This document shows positions 44,896-55,200 of a stretch of DNA of 64,000 bases, piece after piece; the first letter of the stretch is position 1; each line of letters opens with the position of its first letter. The notes beneath the pieces are model-generated. The model was not told the DNA's origin. It did not search any database and saw only the letters and a list, made by a program, of their open reading frames with translations. The position numbers and the translations under genes were made by a program. The DNA is taken from assembly GCF_001593955.1 (NCBI RefSeq), contig NZ_LTAZ01000017.1:62001-126000 (forward strand), written 5' to 3'. Source of the stretch: Halalkalicoccus paucihalophilus. Its GTDB lineage: Archaea; Halobacteriota; Halobacteria; Halobacteriales; Halalkalicoccaceae.

Positions 44896-45627
44896 ATGAC
44901 ACTGCCGGCCGTGAACGCACTCGTCTTCGACGTGTTTGGCACGGTCGTCGACTGGCGAAGCGGCGTCATCCGAGACGGTGAACGACTCAACGAGGCCAAG
45001 GGATTGGATGTCGATTGGGCAGCCTTTGCCGACGCCTGGCGCGAGGAGTACCAACCGTCGCTTGCTCGTGTTCGACAGGGAGAGAGACCATGGCGCAATC
45101 TCGATGCGCTTCATCGCGAATCGCTCGAGCAACTCCTCGAACGCTTCGGGGTAGACAATCTATCCGACGAGGAGATCGAGCACCTCAACCGTGTTTGGCA
45201 CCGACTGGATCCCTGGCCCGATTCGATTCCGGGCCTCAACCGACTCCGTACAGACTATCTTATCGCCCCGCTATCGAATGGTCACATGCGACTCCTCACG
45301 AACATGGCCAAGCGGGCTGGCATCCCGTGGGATCTGATTCTGTCGGCTGAACTCTCAGGTCACTACAAGCCCGACGAGGAGGCCTATCTGACCGCAGTCG
45401 ACTACCTTGATCTCCAGCCAGCAGAGGTCATGATGGTCGCGGCCCACGAGCGGGATCTCGAAGCAAGCCGTGAAGTAGGACTTCGAACCGCCTACGTCCA
45501 CCGACCCCTGGAGTGGGGGCCAGAGCGAGCCGATGATACCGAGCGACCTGCTGAGTCAGCATACGACGTCGTAGCTGAGGATCTTGTCGACCTCGCCGAA
45601 CAACTGGGCTCTGAGCCCATACTCTAA
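44896..45627 (+). CDS. HAD-family hydrolase, haloacid dehalogenase type II
   Basis: A 243-residue HAD enzyme. Asp12 in LVFDVFGTVVDW is the nucleophile, PLSNGH supplies motif II, and SGHYKPDEEAYLTAVDYL the motif III Lys. VMMVAAHERDLEASREVGLRTAYV is motif IV of (S)-2-haloacid dehalogenases. The substrate may be a haloacid or another small phosphate or ester. The 44657-44895 gap before it is without features. Confidence 0.87.
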   Translation: MTLPAVNALVFDVFGTVVDWRSGVIRDGERLNEAKGLDVDWAAFADAWREEYQPSLARVRQGERPWRNLDALHRESLEQLLERFGVDNLSDEEIEHLNRVWHRLDPWPDSIPGLNRLRTDYLIAPLSNGHMRLLTNMAKRAGIPWDLILSAELSGHYKPDEEAYLTAVDYLDLQPAEVMMVAAHERDLEASREVGLRTAYVHRPLEWGPERADDTERPAESAYDVVAEDLVDLAEQLGSEPIL

Positions 45628-47179
45628 GCAGCGACAGCTCAGTGTGCATGAACAGGCTGATCTCACGCCAGTAATTGTTTTGAGTAGATACTGAGGTACA
45701 TTCGTTTGAGGAGCCGGCTCATACGGTAGTTCCATGGTGAGCTCAAACCACGAGCGATCGCGTTTCGATAGCAGTGGGGTCCACCGTCACTAAGAGCAGA
45801 CTGAGGTCCCCACACTACAGCTCGCATGGGGTCCACTGTTCTCAGCTCACTGTTACCGATCAATACAGAGAGTACTCCAGACCATGCAAGTGCAATGAGA
45901 ACCATTAATAGATAATAGACTGACAATAGGGTGTCGCCCTGCTCTCTCAGTGTCAGAGGCACTCTTCTCACCTTTCGGATACTCACAGCATGTCCCAACG
46001 GCCAGAGTAGAACGCTATCTCAGTAGTGCTACGGGAAGTCACCCACTCTTTGCCAACAGCGACCACTGAAAATACCACTGGGATCTAAGCACTGCCACCG
46101 TCGCTCTCACACAGTTTAACTGGGGAGTCAGGGGGCTACTGCCGACTGGGAGTCCCACGCCATAGGTTGATTCACACTAATATCTCTACCAGACCCTGGA
46201 AGTACTGCCACTCTCATCGGTTTTCTCGGTGAGGGGCACTAGCCCACCTTGGGAGTCAGACAGCTGTCCTGGGGCAGTATCTTACTTCTATTAGTGATGT
46301 CATTCAGTCTCGTCCTGGCACTGCTGAGACGACGAGTTTCTCGACACTGCCTTCTTCTGTGCCGCTTAGCTGGCTGTGGCATCGTCGATCCGGCTAGTGG
46401 TGTCCCTCATGTCCCTGACGCTGCTGTCTGCCGGTAATCGATTGTACCTCGTCTCGCTGATGAGGTACCCCTCTTCCGAGAGAGATGGATACCCAGGCTA
46501 TGCTGAAACTGACTTGGAGATCGTGCGTCGAGGCACCTCCTGTTCTTCTGTCTTTACTCGTGGGGACCCCTCATGTGCTTCGCTCTTCTTGGACCCCTGC
46601 CGATGCTCGCTCACCTACCAAGCAGTGTGGAACTCGTGTGTCTCCTCGTTATTTATTCTAGAGGCTTCTTTGCCAGCGGAAGCACTGACTATCCGGAGTA
46701 GTAATCGAGGCTTGCTACTGTTCTGTTTGACACAGCGCTTCCGATGAACAGTTCTCTATTCCGATAGTTTCTGAAACTCGCCTCTCTCGAGGTGAAGATA
46801 CCTTGCTCTCGCGCTGATCGACCCCTCATTGCTGCTGTATCGTCTCTTGCTTCATCGGTACTGAATCGGCCCTCCTTTATCGCCTTTTCAGAGCTACTTA
46901 TCTTCTCTCGGATTGAGTAGATATTTTCCTGCATTGGCTAGTTCAGTGTTGGGAGGTTTGTCTTGTTTCGGTGCTCTCGCTTTGGGGACTCCCCGCTGTT
47001 CTAAGCTTGCTCTGACTCCCAGCTTTGCTGTCTCAAGGTGGACTCCCAGTGATCTCTATTCGCTGGTTCACTTACTTTTACTGAGGGTTTGTTAGCTCGC
47101 TTGTGCACCAGCCTCTGGGGGTATCAGACTCACTTCGGAACTGGGTACCTCTCCCTACTATACACTAACGCGCCGATTT
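45628..47179. other. 1.55-kb stretch without a supported gene
   Basis: No frame here shows a domain or the acidic composition of the neighbours. The longest, on the minus strand at 45663-45998, has one hydrophobic segment but a basic, irregular composition. The sequence is rich in TGGGAGTC and GACTCCCA motifs and may be a non-coding control region (origin or transfer origin) or strongly decayed DNA at the edge of the secretion island. Confidence 0.45.
46122..47048. repeat. TGGGAGTC iteron-like repeats in opposed orientation
   Basis: GGGAGTC/TGGGAGTC occurs at 46123-46129, 46147-46154 and 46250-46257 in forward orientation. GACTCCCA occurs at 47014-47021 and 47041-47048, and the palindrome GGGGACTCCCC at 46984-46994. 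Two clusters about 0.8 kb apart face each other in a gene-free stretch. Confidence 0.45.
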
Positions 47180-47237
47180 TCTACTGTAGATCTCTGTAGA
47201 ATATGCTGTAGAATCCTCCGGAGTCTATTCTACTGTA
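47180..47237. promoter_or_regulatory. Cluster of TCTACTGTAGA-type operator sites
   Basis: TCTACTGTAGA (47180-47190) is a near-palindrome. CTGTAGAAT follows at 47194-47202 and 47206-47214, and the inverted form ATTCTACTGTA at 47227-47237. Four half-site-like copies lie 60-120 bases before the winged-helix gene at 47298. A CTATAG TATA candidate is centred at about 47275. The gene's own product is the obvious candidate binder. Confidence 0.5.
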
Positions 47238-47297
47238 AAATCTTAACCACGTGATTTCACGGTAACTTTTTTCTATAGTCGATTATCAATATAATAT

Positions 47298-47804
47298 ATG
47301 GAGTCAGACGATGTCGACTTAGACTGGCGCTCGATCGAAATTCTTCAGGCACTTAATGAAGCAGATGATGCCCTCGAAACATCCGCGATACGAGATGCAA
47401 CAGCAGTTGAGGACAACCGCAGAATATTATATCGAGTTTCCGAGTATTTAGAGCCGGATGGGTTAGTCACGACAACTCAACCAGATCGGAACGGAACGAC
47501 TATTCCTCCAAAGAGAATCGCGCTTACTGAGGCAGGAAGCGAGGTCGCCCAGTCCATCGTGAACAGCCGAGGCAACGCGAGTAATCTAGAGGATCTACCA
47601 AGTCTTGTCGACCAACTCCAAGCCACGGTAGAGATGCACTCGGAGAAGATCACAGCACTCGAAGAGCAAGTCAGTCACATCGATGAGCAGTTAACAGATC
47701 GCCGGGAGACTGATGCCGCAGTCTCAACGGCACTCACTGATCTGGATGAACGACTTGCTACACTCGAAGACGAAGAAGAAGAAGAAGAAGAAAACGGGAA
47801 TTAA
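47298..47804 (+). CDS. Winged-helix DNA-binding protein with coiled coil
   Basis: A 168-residue protein. Residues 10-85 form a winged helix (DWRSIEILQALNEADDALE, then RILYRVSEYLEPDGLVTTT, LTEAGSEVA). Residues 100-155 are a heptad-rich coiled coil (LVDQLQATVEMHSEKITALEEQVSHID), and the end is a run of glutamates. It is probably a dimeric transcription regulator of the island. The operator-like cluster just upstream fits self-regulation. It ends 9 bases from the convergent VirD4-like gene. Confidence 0.8.
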   Translation: MESDDVDLDWRSIEILQALNEADDALETSAIRDATAVEDNRRILYRVSEYLEPDGLVTTTQPDRNGTTIPPKRIALTEAGSEVAQSIVNSRGNASNLEDLPSLVDQLQATVEMHSEKITALEEQVSHIDEQLTDRRETDAAVSTALTDLDERLATLEDEEEEEEENGN

Positions 47805-47813
47805 CTGACTCTG

Positions 47814-50800
47814 CTACTCGCGCTTAGAGAGACGACTTACCGCATCAGCAATCGAACTGGATTTTTCTGTATCAGTTGAGGAAGTAATTCCCTCACTATT
47901 GGATTCACCACTTGTCTGCTCGGTCCGCTCTTCTGCGGAAGAGTGTGCTTCTCCTGTTGGTGTTTGAGCAGCTCCCTCGGGTCGTGGCTCGGTAGAATCC
48001 CACGACGTCTCTGCGGGCAACAGCGGTCGGACCTCACCACGCTCATAGATCATCGGCTCGTCAAACGCTTCGGTATCCTCGTCGGGGAAGACGACGAACA
48101 AGAAGTCCTTCGGTGTCGGCATCCGATCAAATTCGTTCTCTGGAATGAAGGGCGCTCGAACCACCATCCAGTCTTCTTCTAACTCTTCTCGGGAGCCATA
48201 GACTAGTTTCTCGCCCCCTGCTCGAACAGTGTATTCTTGCTCCGAGGCATCGTAGATGGAGTAAGCAGGGACATTTGATTTTGCAGGGGTAGCTGCTGCT
48301 TCAGGGCTCTCGAAACGAGCATACTCCGTGCCATCTTCATCACTCATCACAACTTCGGTACTGTCCTCACGCCAGACTAAGTCGGCATCACACTGAGGAC
48401 GCAGCGCATAGGTATCCGAGGCGACGGAGAGCGTACTGACCTTATTGTAGAATGTCCGATTGCCTTGGGCATCGATATCAGCAGCGAAGGTGAGCTGCTC
48501 GTAGTCGATTGTTCTATTTGATCCCCGACCATCAACGTCGTAGATGATTTGCTCACCTCGGCGGGCCCAGTAACCGAACTCGTCATGATTGGCTGATCCG
48601 TCTTTGCAGGCGAAGACACACAGCTTGTGCTCATCGATCGCCTTTCGCAGGTTCGTGAGCGTCTGCATCGGCTTTTTGATCGTCGAAGTCTCGGCTTCGA
48701 TACTCACGTTCAATCCGTCGGTGAGCTTAGCGAGGTAGGGATACTCCTCTGCAAGCCGCTCTTCGCGTGCGTGGACCTCTCGGATATTCTCGGCTGCCAT
48801 TGGATCGATCGGGAGATCGGCGACTCCGTCTGGATCCTCCTCGCCCTCTTGGGTCGGGAGTTCGACGAACATGCCAAGCTTCGTGAATGCCCGGTAGGCT
48901 TCGGTGAGCACCCAGCGGTGTTCATCGCCGCCACCGCTGGCACTGCTGCCAGTATCCTGGGCTAGTCCTGCATATTCGAGGCCCTCGGGTGTCACTTTCA
49001 TCACCGAGTCACCATCCCGACGTTGGCGTTGGAGATACTCGTCGGGTGCCTGCTCGATGACGTTCGAGACTTCCGAGGAGAAACCGAGTTCACCAGCTCG
49101 GCGTCGCCACTCATCTTTTACTGCTTCGCTCGCAACGAATTCGCCGATCGCATCTCGCTTGATTTGTACTGTATAGGCCGCTTCGTACAGTGCTTGTTCG
49201 GCCGGATCGCTCGTCACGTCGACTTGTTCGTCGCTACCGTCACTGGCACCTGCTTCAGCTTCTCCAGCCGAAATCGCTCCACCGGCATCGAAATGCATCT
49301 CGTCAAGGATCTCTTCACCACTCTGTACTGGCGAGCCGTAGTTTTCGAGTGAGGTGACGATCAGCTCGTACGCTTCTTCAATCGTATGCCGTGGCGGATA
49401 GGGTGGAATCAGCTTCGCTAGGAACGGATCGTCCTCGCTATTGAGCTGAGTCTGTGCATGGTAGTCGGGTGTCCGCTGGAGATCCTCAATATCCATGCCA
49501 CCGAATCGGTTCGCGATCTCACGGGCCTCTTCGGGATGGTTCGGTGTGAGCGAGAGAATCGTGTTGCAATTGGAGATGATTGCGTCAGCGGCGTCATCTG
49601 GGAGTGACCTGAGAACCTGCGTCGAGAGCATCAACCCAAGTTTTTTCGAGCGGGCTTCCATCAGCATTGTCTCGATCTCGTCGCCATCAGTGAGGACCGA
49701 GTGACATTCATCGATCGCGAGGAAGAATGGAGCATACTCACTACCGACATCGTCCATCCCAGCGAGTTCCATCATCTGCTGTTCGGACGGGTCCTTCCGA
49801 GAGGTGACGGCGGTCCAGATCCCACTGACGACGGCATTAGCAGTCATAATCTTCGCTTCCTTCGGAAGATCGTTGTTGACGATCAGGATTTTCTGCTCGT
49901 TGACGATCTGGCCCAGCGTGACTTCGGCGCCCCGCATCGCAATGATTTTCCGCGTGATCGGGTTCTCGACCCAGTCTTTCAGCCGCCCGAGCAACGGGTC
50001 CAGTTCGTCGTCGCTCAATTCTTCGGCGATTCGTCGGGTGAATCCCTCGAGGAACATGATGTCGTCATCGTCGATCGAATCCCCGATCAGATCCGCGTAC
50101 TGTTGGCGATTCTCTTCTTCAAGCAAAGCATAGTAGATCTCGATGATCGTGAACTCCTCTTCGTGACGTGCCATCCCTCGAATCATGTTTTTCGCGATCC
50201 GGTCCATGCGTGGCCCCCAGTACTCACCCGCCGCGAGAAGCTCGATCAAGTCGGCGACGATCCATTCAATTTCCTCGTCGAAGCCAGGCTCACCGGGCTC
50301 GTGGTACGTATCGAGGATGTTGAAGCCGATCTGGTAGGGAACGTCCTCGCCCGTCTCCTCATCTTCCAGTGAGTAATAGTCTGCGCCGAGGTCGACGTAG
50401 ACGACGTCGTCCCAGCGCCATTTCGGGACTCGGCGGAGAAGGTCGTAGATATCGTCACCCTTTGGATCGACGATAGCGACACCATGCCCGCCCATCATCA
50501 GCTGGGTGACGCTGTTGTAGATAGCAGTCGTCTTCCCGGTCCCTGTACTGCCGAGGTAGGCGATATGCCGGAACGCTCGGGAGAACTCAACGCCGAACTC
50601 TCGTCCTGTTCGTTCAGAACAGCCGACCCAGACGGGTTGGGATGGTTCGTACTGAGCGTTCTCAACCATTGCTCGGGGCCACTCACCAGCGTAGATTTCG
50701 AGGTCCCCAGAGACGGGAGCAATACGCTCGATCGCCCATTCTTTGCTGTTGATGATCGTGGGCTTTGTAGGATCGTAGTCCTGTTCGCTCGATTGGGGAG

Positions 50801-50867
50801 TATTGGGTTCAGCATCGTTTTCATTCGTCTCGGTACTGTCGCTGGTAGATCGGTTGAAAAGTCCCAT
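47814..50867 (-). CDS. VirD4/TraG-like coupling ATPase
   Basis: A 1017-residue protein. Walker A GSTGTGKTT at about residue 109, with VAIVDPKGDDIYDLLRR after it. Walker B FFLAIDECHSVLTD is near 382, followed by KLGLMLSTQVLRSLP. These are the marks of the TraG/VirD4/TraD coupling protein family, which brings DNA or protein to the secretion channel. No membrane span is seen at the N-terminus, unlike most VirD4 proteins. The 500-residue C-terminal part has no recognised domain apart from a polar, Ser/Glu-rich tail. It is last in the operon, starting 1 base inside the stop of the preceding gene. Confidence 0.82.
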   Translation of the reverse strand: MGLFNRSTSDSTETNENDAEPNTPQSSEQDYDPTKPTIINSKEWAIERIAPVSGDLEIYAGEWPRAMVENAQYEPSQPVWVGCSERTGREFGVEFSRAFRHIAYLGSTGTGKTTAIYNSVTQLMMGGHGVAIVDPKGDDIYDLLRRVPKWRWDDVVYVDLGADYYSLEDEETGEDVPYQIGFNILDTYHEPGEPGFDEEIEWIVADLIELLAAGEYWGPRMDRIAKNMIRGMARHEEEFTIIEIYYALLEEENRQQYADLIGDSIDDDDIMFLEGFTRRIAEELSDDELDPLLGRLKDWVENPITRKIIAMRGAEVTLGQIVNEQKILIVNNDLPKEAKIMTANAVVSGIWTAVTSRKDPSEQQMMELAGMDDVGSEYAPFFLAIDECHSVLTDGDEIETMLMEARSKKLGLMLSTQVLRSLPDDAADAIISNCNTILSLTPNHPEEAREIANRFGGMDIEDLQRTPDYHAQTQLNSEDDPFLAKLIPPYPPRHTIEEAYELIVTSLENYGSPVQSGEEILDEMHFDAGGAISAGEAEAGASDGSDEQVDVTSDPAEQALYEAAYTVQIKRDAIGEFVASEAVKDEWRRRAGELGFSSEVSNVIEQAPDEYLQRQRRDGDSVMKVTPEGLEYAGLAQDTGSSASGGGDEHRWVLTEAYRAFTKLGMFVELPTQEGEEDPDGVADLPIDPMAAENIREVHAREERLAEEYPYLAKLTDGLNVSIEAETSTIKKPMQTLTNLRKAIDEHKLCVFACKDGSANHDEFGYWARRGEQIIYDVDGRGSNRTIDYEQLTFAADIDAQGNRTFYNKVSTLSVASDTYALRPQCDADLVWREDSTEVVMSDEDGTEYARFESPEAAATPAKSNVPAYSIYDASEQEYTVRAGGEKLVYGSREELEEDWMVVRAPFIPENEFDRMPTPKDFLFVVFPDEDTEAFDEPMIYERGEVRPLLPAETSWDSTEPRPEGAAQTPTGEAHSSAEERTEQTSGESNSEGITSSTDTEKSSSIADAVSRLSKRE

Positions 50868-52243
50868 TAGTGTGCTACCTCCGTCGTGTCCGCCTGCTCG
50901 CTCTCTGATTGATCGCCCTGTTCGTGCGTGTGCTCCTGATCGCGTTCAGTTGCTGCTTCGATCTCCTGATCACTCGGCTGGGTTCGCTCAATTCCGTACG
51001 GCCAGGCTTGAGTTCTTGTGACTGACCGTTGTGGCGTATCCCACCCGACGTCTTCATTCATCCACTCAGTGAATCGGGCTGAGTCAGCCGGGACATCCCC
51101 AGTATTCGAGGTACGCGTCCAACTGACGTTCTGGGTGTTGATCGATTCGTTCGGGACGTGAACAACACCTGCTGCGGTTCGAACGCCCATCGTCATGCCG
51201 TGGTCGACGTACTCCCGGCGCATCGCGAGTTGGACGAGCTTTAGAAGGTCCTCGCCACGCATCGGGACACAGTCAAAGCCCTGCTGGGTGTCCGAATCGT
51301 AGTATCCCTCGAACATATCGGCCGTCTCGTCGACGCGGCTGATTGCGGTCTCGGGGTCCTGACCGACCGCGACGATCCGGATGTCGACCTCGTAGCCTTT
51401 CTGTCCGGCTTGGCGGCGAACGGCATCAGCGGCCGCTGTGGTCTTCTTGTTCTTGCCGCGCTTTTGGGTGCGAACCTCTGAAAGATCCACCCCCTCTTTT
51501 GTGAACATGCCCCGGACGATATCTTTCGTATCGGCGGGCTGGACGTTCTCCTCGAGATCGTCAGCGACGTCGTGAATCGAGGGTTCCAAGACTCCACCCT
51601 TGTACCAGTCGCTGGGTGCCGGGCGGAAGATGACCTGTGTCGCGACGTTCGTGACCGTCTCGGTTTCGCGTTCGCCGACCATCTCACTGGTGATCGAGCC
51701 ATAGGGGTCGTTCTCGAAGCCCTCGACGTCGATGTGCTTGATTGGATAGTAGCGTTCCTTCTTGCCCTGCAGCTTCAGCTCAAGGCGAGCAGCAGCCAGA
51801 TGCCAGTCCTCGCGGAAGGGTAGGAGTTCAGGCTCGGGCAGTTCGTCGACCTCGATATGGCTGTCGGGGTAGAACGTTTCTAGTTGGCGGGCCAGGCGGT
51901 TCTGGTACTTCTCGTCGCCCATCACCCATTGGAAGCCGATCTGATCGGTGATGTTGCGTATCTCGAAAGCGTGGGCTGGACGAGAGCCGGTGCTGGTCCC
52001 AGTCCGCATCGGATGAACCGACGTTAGCAAGTCGACGGCCTTCGGGATTCCACCGCCCTCCTTGTGTGGAAGGACGTGGACTGCGCGGCGTTCGGTACAG
52101 GCCTCTTTGAATTCTTCGATTACGTCGTCGGTCAGCTGCAGTGTGTCGTAGGCGTCTGAGCCACCATCGCGAAGGGCCGGGACCTTCCGGGCGACCGAGC
52201 GGCGGATCTCATCACGGACTAACGCCGAGGCAATCCGATCCAT
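50867..52243 (-). CDS. Protein of unknown function between VirB4- and VirD4-like ATPases
   Basis: A 458-residue acidic protein without signal or membrane span. IRNITDQIGFQWVMGDEKYQNRLARQLETFYPDSHIEV and YEVDIRIVAVGQDPETAISRVDETADMFEGYY resemble the N-terminal, non-ATPase half of some archaeal HerA/TraG-type proteins. It may therefore be a split-off domain of the coupling ATPase encoded next. It overlaps both neighbours by 1 base (TGATG), implying fixed stoichiometry. The C-terminal 60 residues are polar and Gln/Glu-rich. Function is unproven. Confidence 0.7.
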   Translation of the reverse strand: MDRIASALVRDEIRRSVARKVPALRDGGSDAYDTLQLTDDVIEEFKEACTERRAVHVLPHKEGGGIPKAVDLLTSVHPMRTGTSTGSRPAHAFEIRNITDQIGFQWVMGDEKYQNRLARQLETFYPDSHIEVDELPEPELLPFREDWHLAAARLELKLQGKKERYYPIKHIDVEGFENDPYGSITSEMVGERETETVTNVATQVIFRPAPSDWYKGGVLEPSIHDVADDLEENVQPADTKDIVRGMFTKEGVDLSEVRTQKRGKNKKTTAAADAVRRQAGQKGYEVDIRIVAVGQDPETAISRVDETADMFEGYYDSDTQQGFDCVPMRGEDLLKLVQLAMRREYVDHGMTMGVRTAAGVVHVPNESINTQNVSWTRTSNTGDVPADSARFTEWMNEDVGWDTPQRSVTRTQAWPYGIERTQPSDQEIEAATERDQEHTHEQGDQSESEQADTTEVAH

Positions 52244-55200
52244 CAGTCGTCCCCCGTAGCGCTCTTGATGCGCTGTGGTCCCTGGTTCTGCTTAACAGTG
52301 TCTCCAGTAGTGTTCGTGCCCGTTGCTGTGATTGCCGTCTCGGTAGCGACCTCGCCGTCTGTCATTGGAGCAAAGCGCCACTCACAGATGTCGTCATGCT
52401 CGAGAAGATACGAGTAGAAGTCCTCGCCATGTTCCGAGGGATCGAACTCCGTCACGACAGCCTCACGGGGATTCTCCTCGAAGTCCATCTTCACCTTCAG
52501 TGGGTACGTGCCTTTGTCCGAAACCCGGAGCAATGCCGTTGAGTATCCCAATTCACGATTGCCCGGCTCCGCATTTCGAATGAATCTGGCTTCGTCCGAT
52601 GTGAGGCCGATCTCTTCGGCCCACTCGTCGCTCATATCCTCCTGATGGAAGATCTGTGTGGGCATATTCTCGAAGAGGACTTGGGCGTTGTCGGTCAGAT
52701 GTGTGTTACCGTCGGCATCCTCACCGAAGAAGTCCTTGAACGACTGGGTCGCAACGCCCAGCGAGAGGTCCCAGTGACGTCCATGGCGGAACTTCTGATT
52801 CAACGATTTCTGGGCCAGCGAGTCCCGAAGCATATAGTGAAACTCGTCCATGAAGATGACCGACGGGATATCGATGGTTTTCACCATTTCGTAGAAGAGG
52901 TCGTAGACGACCTGCATCGTCAGCCCGATCGATGTACTGGCCTCCTGTTGCTGCATATCCACGTAGAAGAACGTCGAATCCTCGAGGTCGATGTCGGTCT
53001 GCTTGGTGAAGTGTTCGTACTCGCCGCCGGGCAGGAACGGCTGGATGTCGTTGTTGATGATGTCGACGGCCGTCACTTCCCGTTCCTCGACCTTCCGGTC
53101 GGAGGGTTCCTGACCGGGCTTTGAACGGACCCACTCTTCTGGGTTGTCGGTCATCTCATCGATAATCTCGATTGCATCGAGTGGCGTTGGGCAGTCACCG
53201 GAGTAGCCCTGTTCCCGACGATAGTCTGCCGAGTGGGTCTGTGGATCGTCTTCAATGCCGTAGCGTTCAGCGGCTTCTCGGATCGCCATGCGCCAGATGC
53301 CCTTCTTCTCGGCGAAGTCGAGGCCTTCGTCGGCGTAGTACATCTCGACGAAGTCCATACAGCCCTCAAGCCAGTGCTTGTACGGTGCCCCCCTCCCGAT
53401 GGTCGCGAGCTTCTCTTCGGGGGTGGCCTCGATATGAAACGGGTTGATCCCAGTGTCGCCGCCCACAACGAGGCGCTCACCGTCATGCACGGTCGCGAGG
53501 TTCGCGTACTCCTGGAGGGGATCGATGATGATCGTCATGAGATCGTCGCGATAGACTGTGTTCAGTCGCCCCAGAATCTCCGTCGCAGTCGTGGTCTTCC
53601 CACCGCCCTTCTTCGTGAAGATCCCGAAGTCAAAGCCGGTCTTCCGGTTCCAGAGGTCCAAGTACAGCGGCTCGTTCGTGTGCATATTGATCCCGAATTC
53701 GACGCCATTCGGTTCGTGCAGGTTTCGGGAGGTCCACGGGAACTCGCGAGCGACACCGTCGGCGAACATCATGATCGGCTCCTCGAGCTTGTCGTCGCAT
53801 GCAGGCGCGACTGACTGCCAGCCTTCGAAGTGATGAGCTGTCTCCTGACGGGCTTCGGCCCCTTCATCGTTCATCATCGAGTTGATGTGGTCGATGGTGC
53901 GACCGAGCGCTTCGGGGTCGTCGCTGCGCAGTTCGATGTGAGTGTTCGTCTCAAAGAGGTCGTACTCAGAGTCTTGGTTCGCCTCGACCATCTCCTGGGC
54001 CTCGTCGTGCTGTTTCCGGTACGTTTGGAGAAACATCGGGAGACGCGAATCCTCGGCTTTCTCCTTTTTATCCTTCAGTTGGTCTTCAGTGTCCGAGAGT
54101 TCGATTTCGGCGTGCTGTTGGTCGATCGGGTTGATGTGCGTCGCAACGTTGACCGCGACGCCGGGTTCATGCTCGCGAAGAATCGGCTCGAGAATGCCCA
54201 TCTTCGGGACGGCCGGCCATTCGCGGATCGAGAGTGTCTTGCTGTAGACGGCGTTGTCGATCGTGATCCAGTTCTCGTTGCCCCGGTAAATGCTGTCCTT
54301 AGGACCAACGACCGTCTGGTAGTGGTCGACCAGCTGTTCTTTGGTGAGAATGACGTCGGCGACCGGGTTGTCGTTGATCTTCGCAATGCGCTGGGCAAAC
54401 GAATTGGCAGCGCTCTTCGCCGTATCGACGATATTGTCGTCGCTGGCTACGTCGAATTGATCACTACGATCGGGGACAGTATGGTGATCACCGTCGTCCC
54501 CCTGGCCGCCTATCTGGGATGTCTCACTGGGCGCTTCAGGTTCAACAGTGCCGTTGAACTCGCCAAGCGGCCCGTTAGGGAGGTCGCGAAGGTGATCGTG
54601 GTCGACACCGTACATCGCCGTTCCCTCACTGGAGGTCGGCTTCGGTGAGAGCCGGACGACGTCGCCAAAGTCAGCGTTCGCGTAGGCATTGGCCGCCTGA
54701 TAGTGATCGGCGAAGACTTGCGAGAGCTCCGTCGAGGAGAGAATCCGTGTGCTGATGTCCTCGATCGTCCGGAGGTCCAACTCAAGCGTCTCGAGTTTGT
54801 TCTCGAGACGTTCGACCATCACTTGCGTGTGGTCGCCCTCCTGGCGAAGATCACGGAGCTCTTTGTGCTTCCAGAGCCGACCTAACAAGGGGACGTTCAC
54901 CATCCCGCCGCCCGCCTCAACGTTATCCCCCGTGACGACGTCCTCCGGCTCGATCTTGACCGTGACGTAGTAATTGCGCTTCAGGGTAGTGACATCGTAC
55001 AGATCGATCACATCCTGGCGCTCATCAGCGAGGTCAGCGCCGACCAAGAGACCAAGATCCTCGCGATTGATCTCTCCATTGCGAGCCTTCCGGTAGGCCG
55101 TATCGATATCGCCGTGTTTCGCAGCGAGTTCATCAAGCAGTTCCTGCTCGCGATCATCGTAGGTACCCATCCGGTCACCATAGTCGACGGCGCGCATCTT

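Noticed and set aside
45663-45998. 111-codon minus-strand frame with one hydrophobic segment
   Set aside because: Basic, irregular composition and no recognisable domain or ribosome-binding site; not enough to call a gene.
46122-47048. CRISPR array
   Set aside because: The repeats are only 7-8 bases, irregularly spaced and in both orientations, unlike CRISPR repeats.
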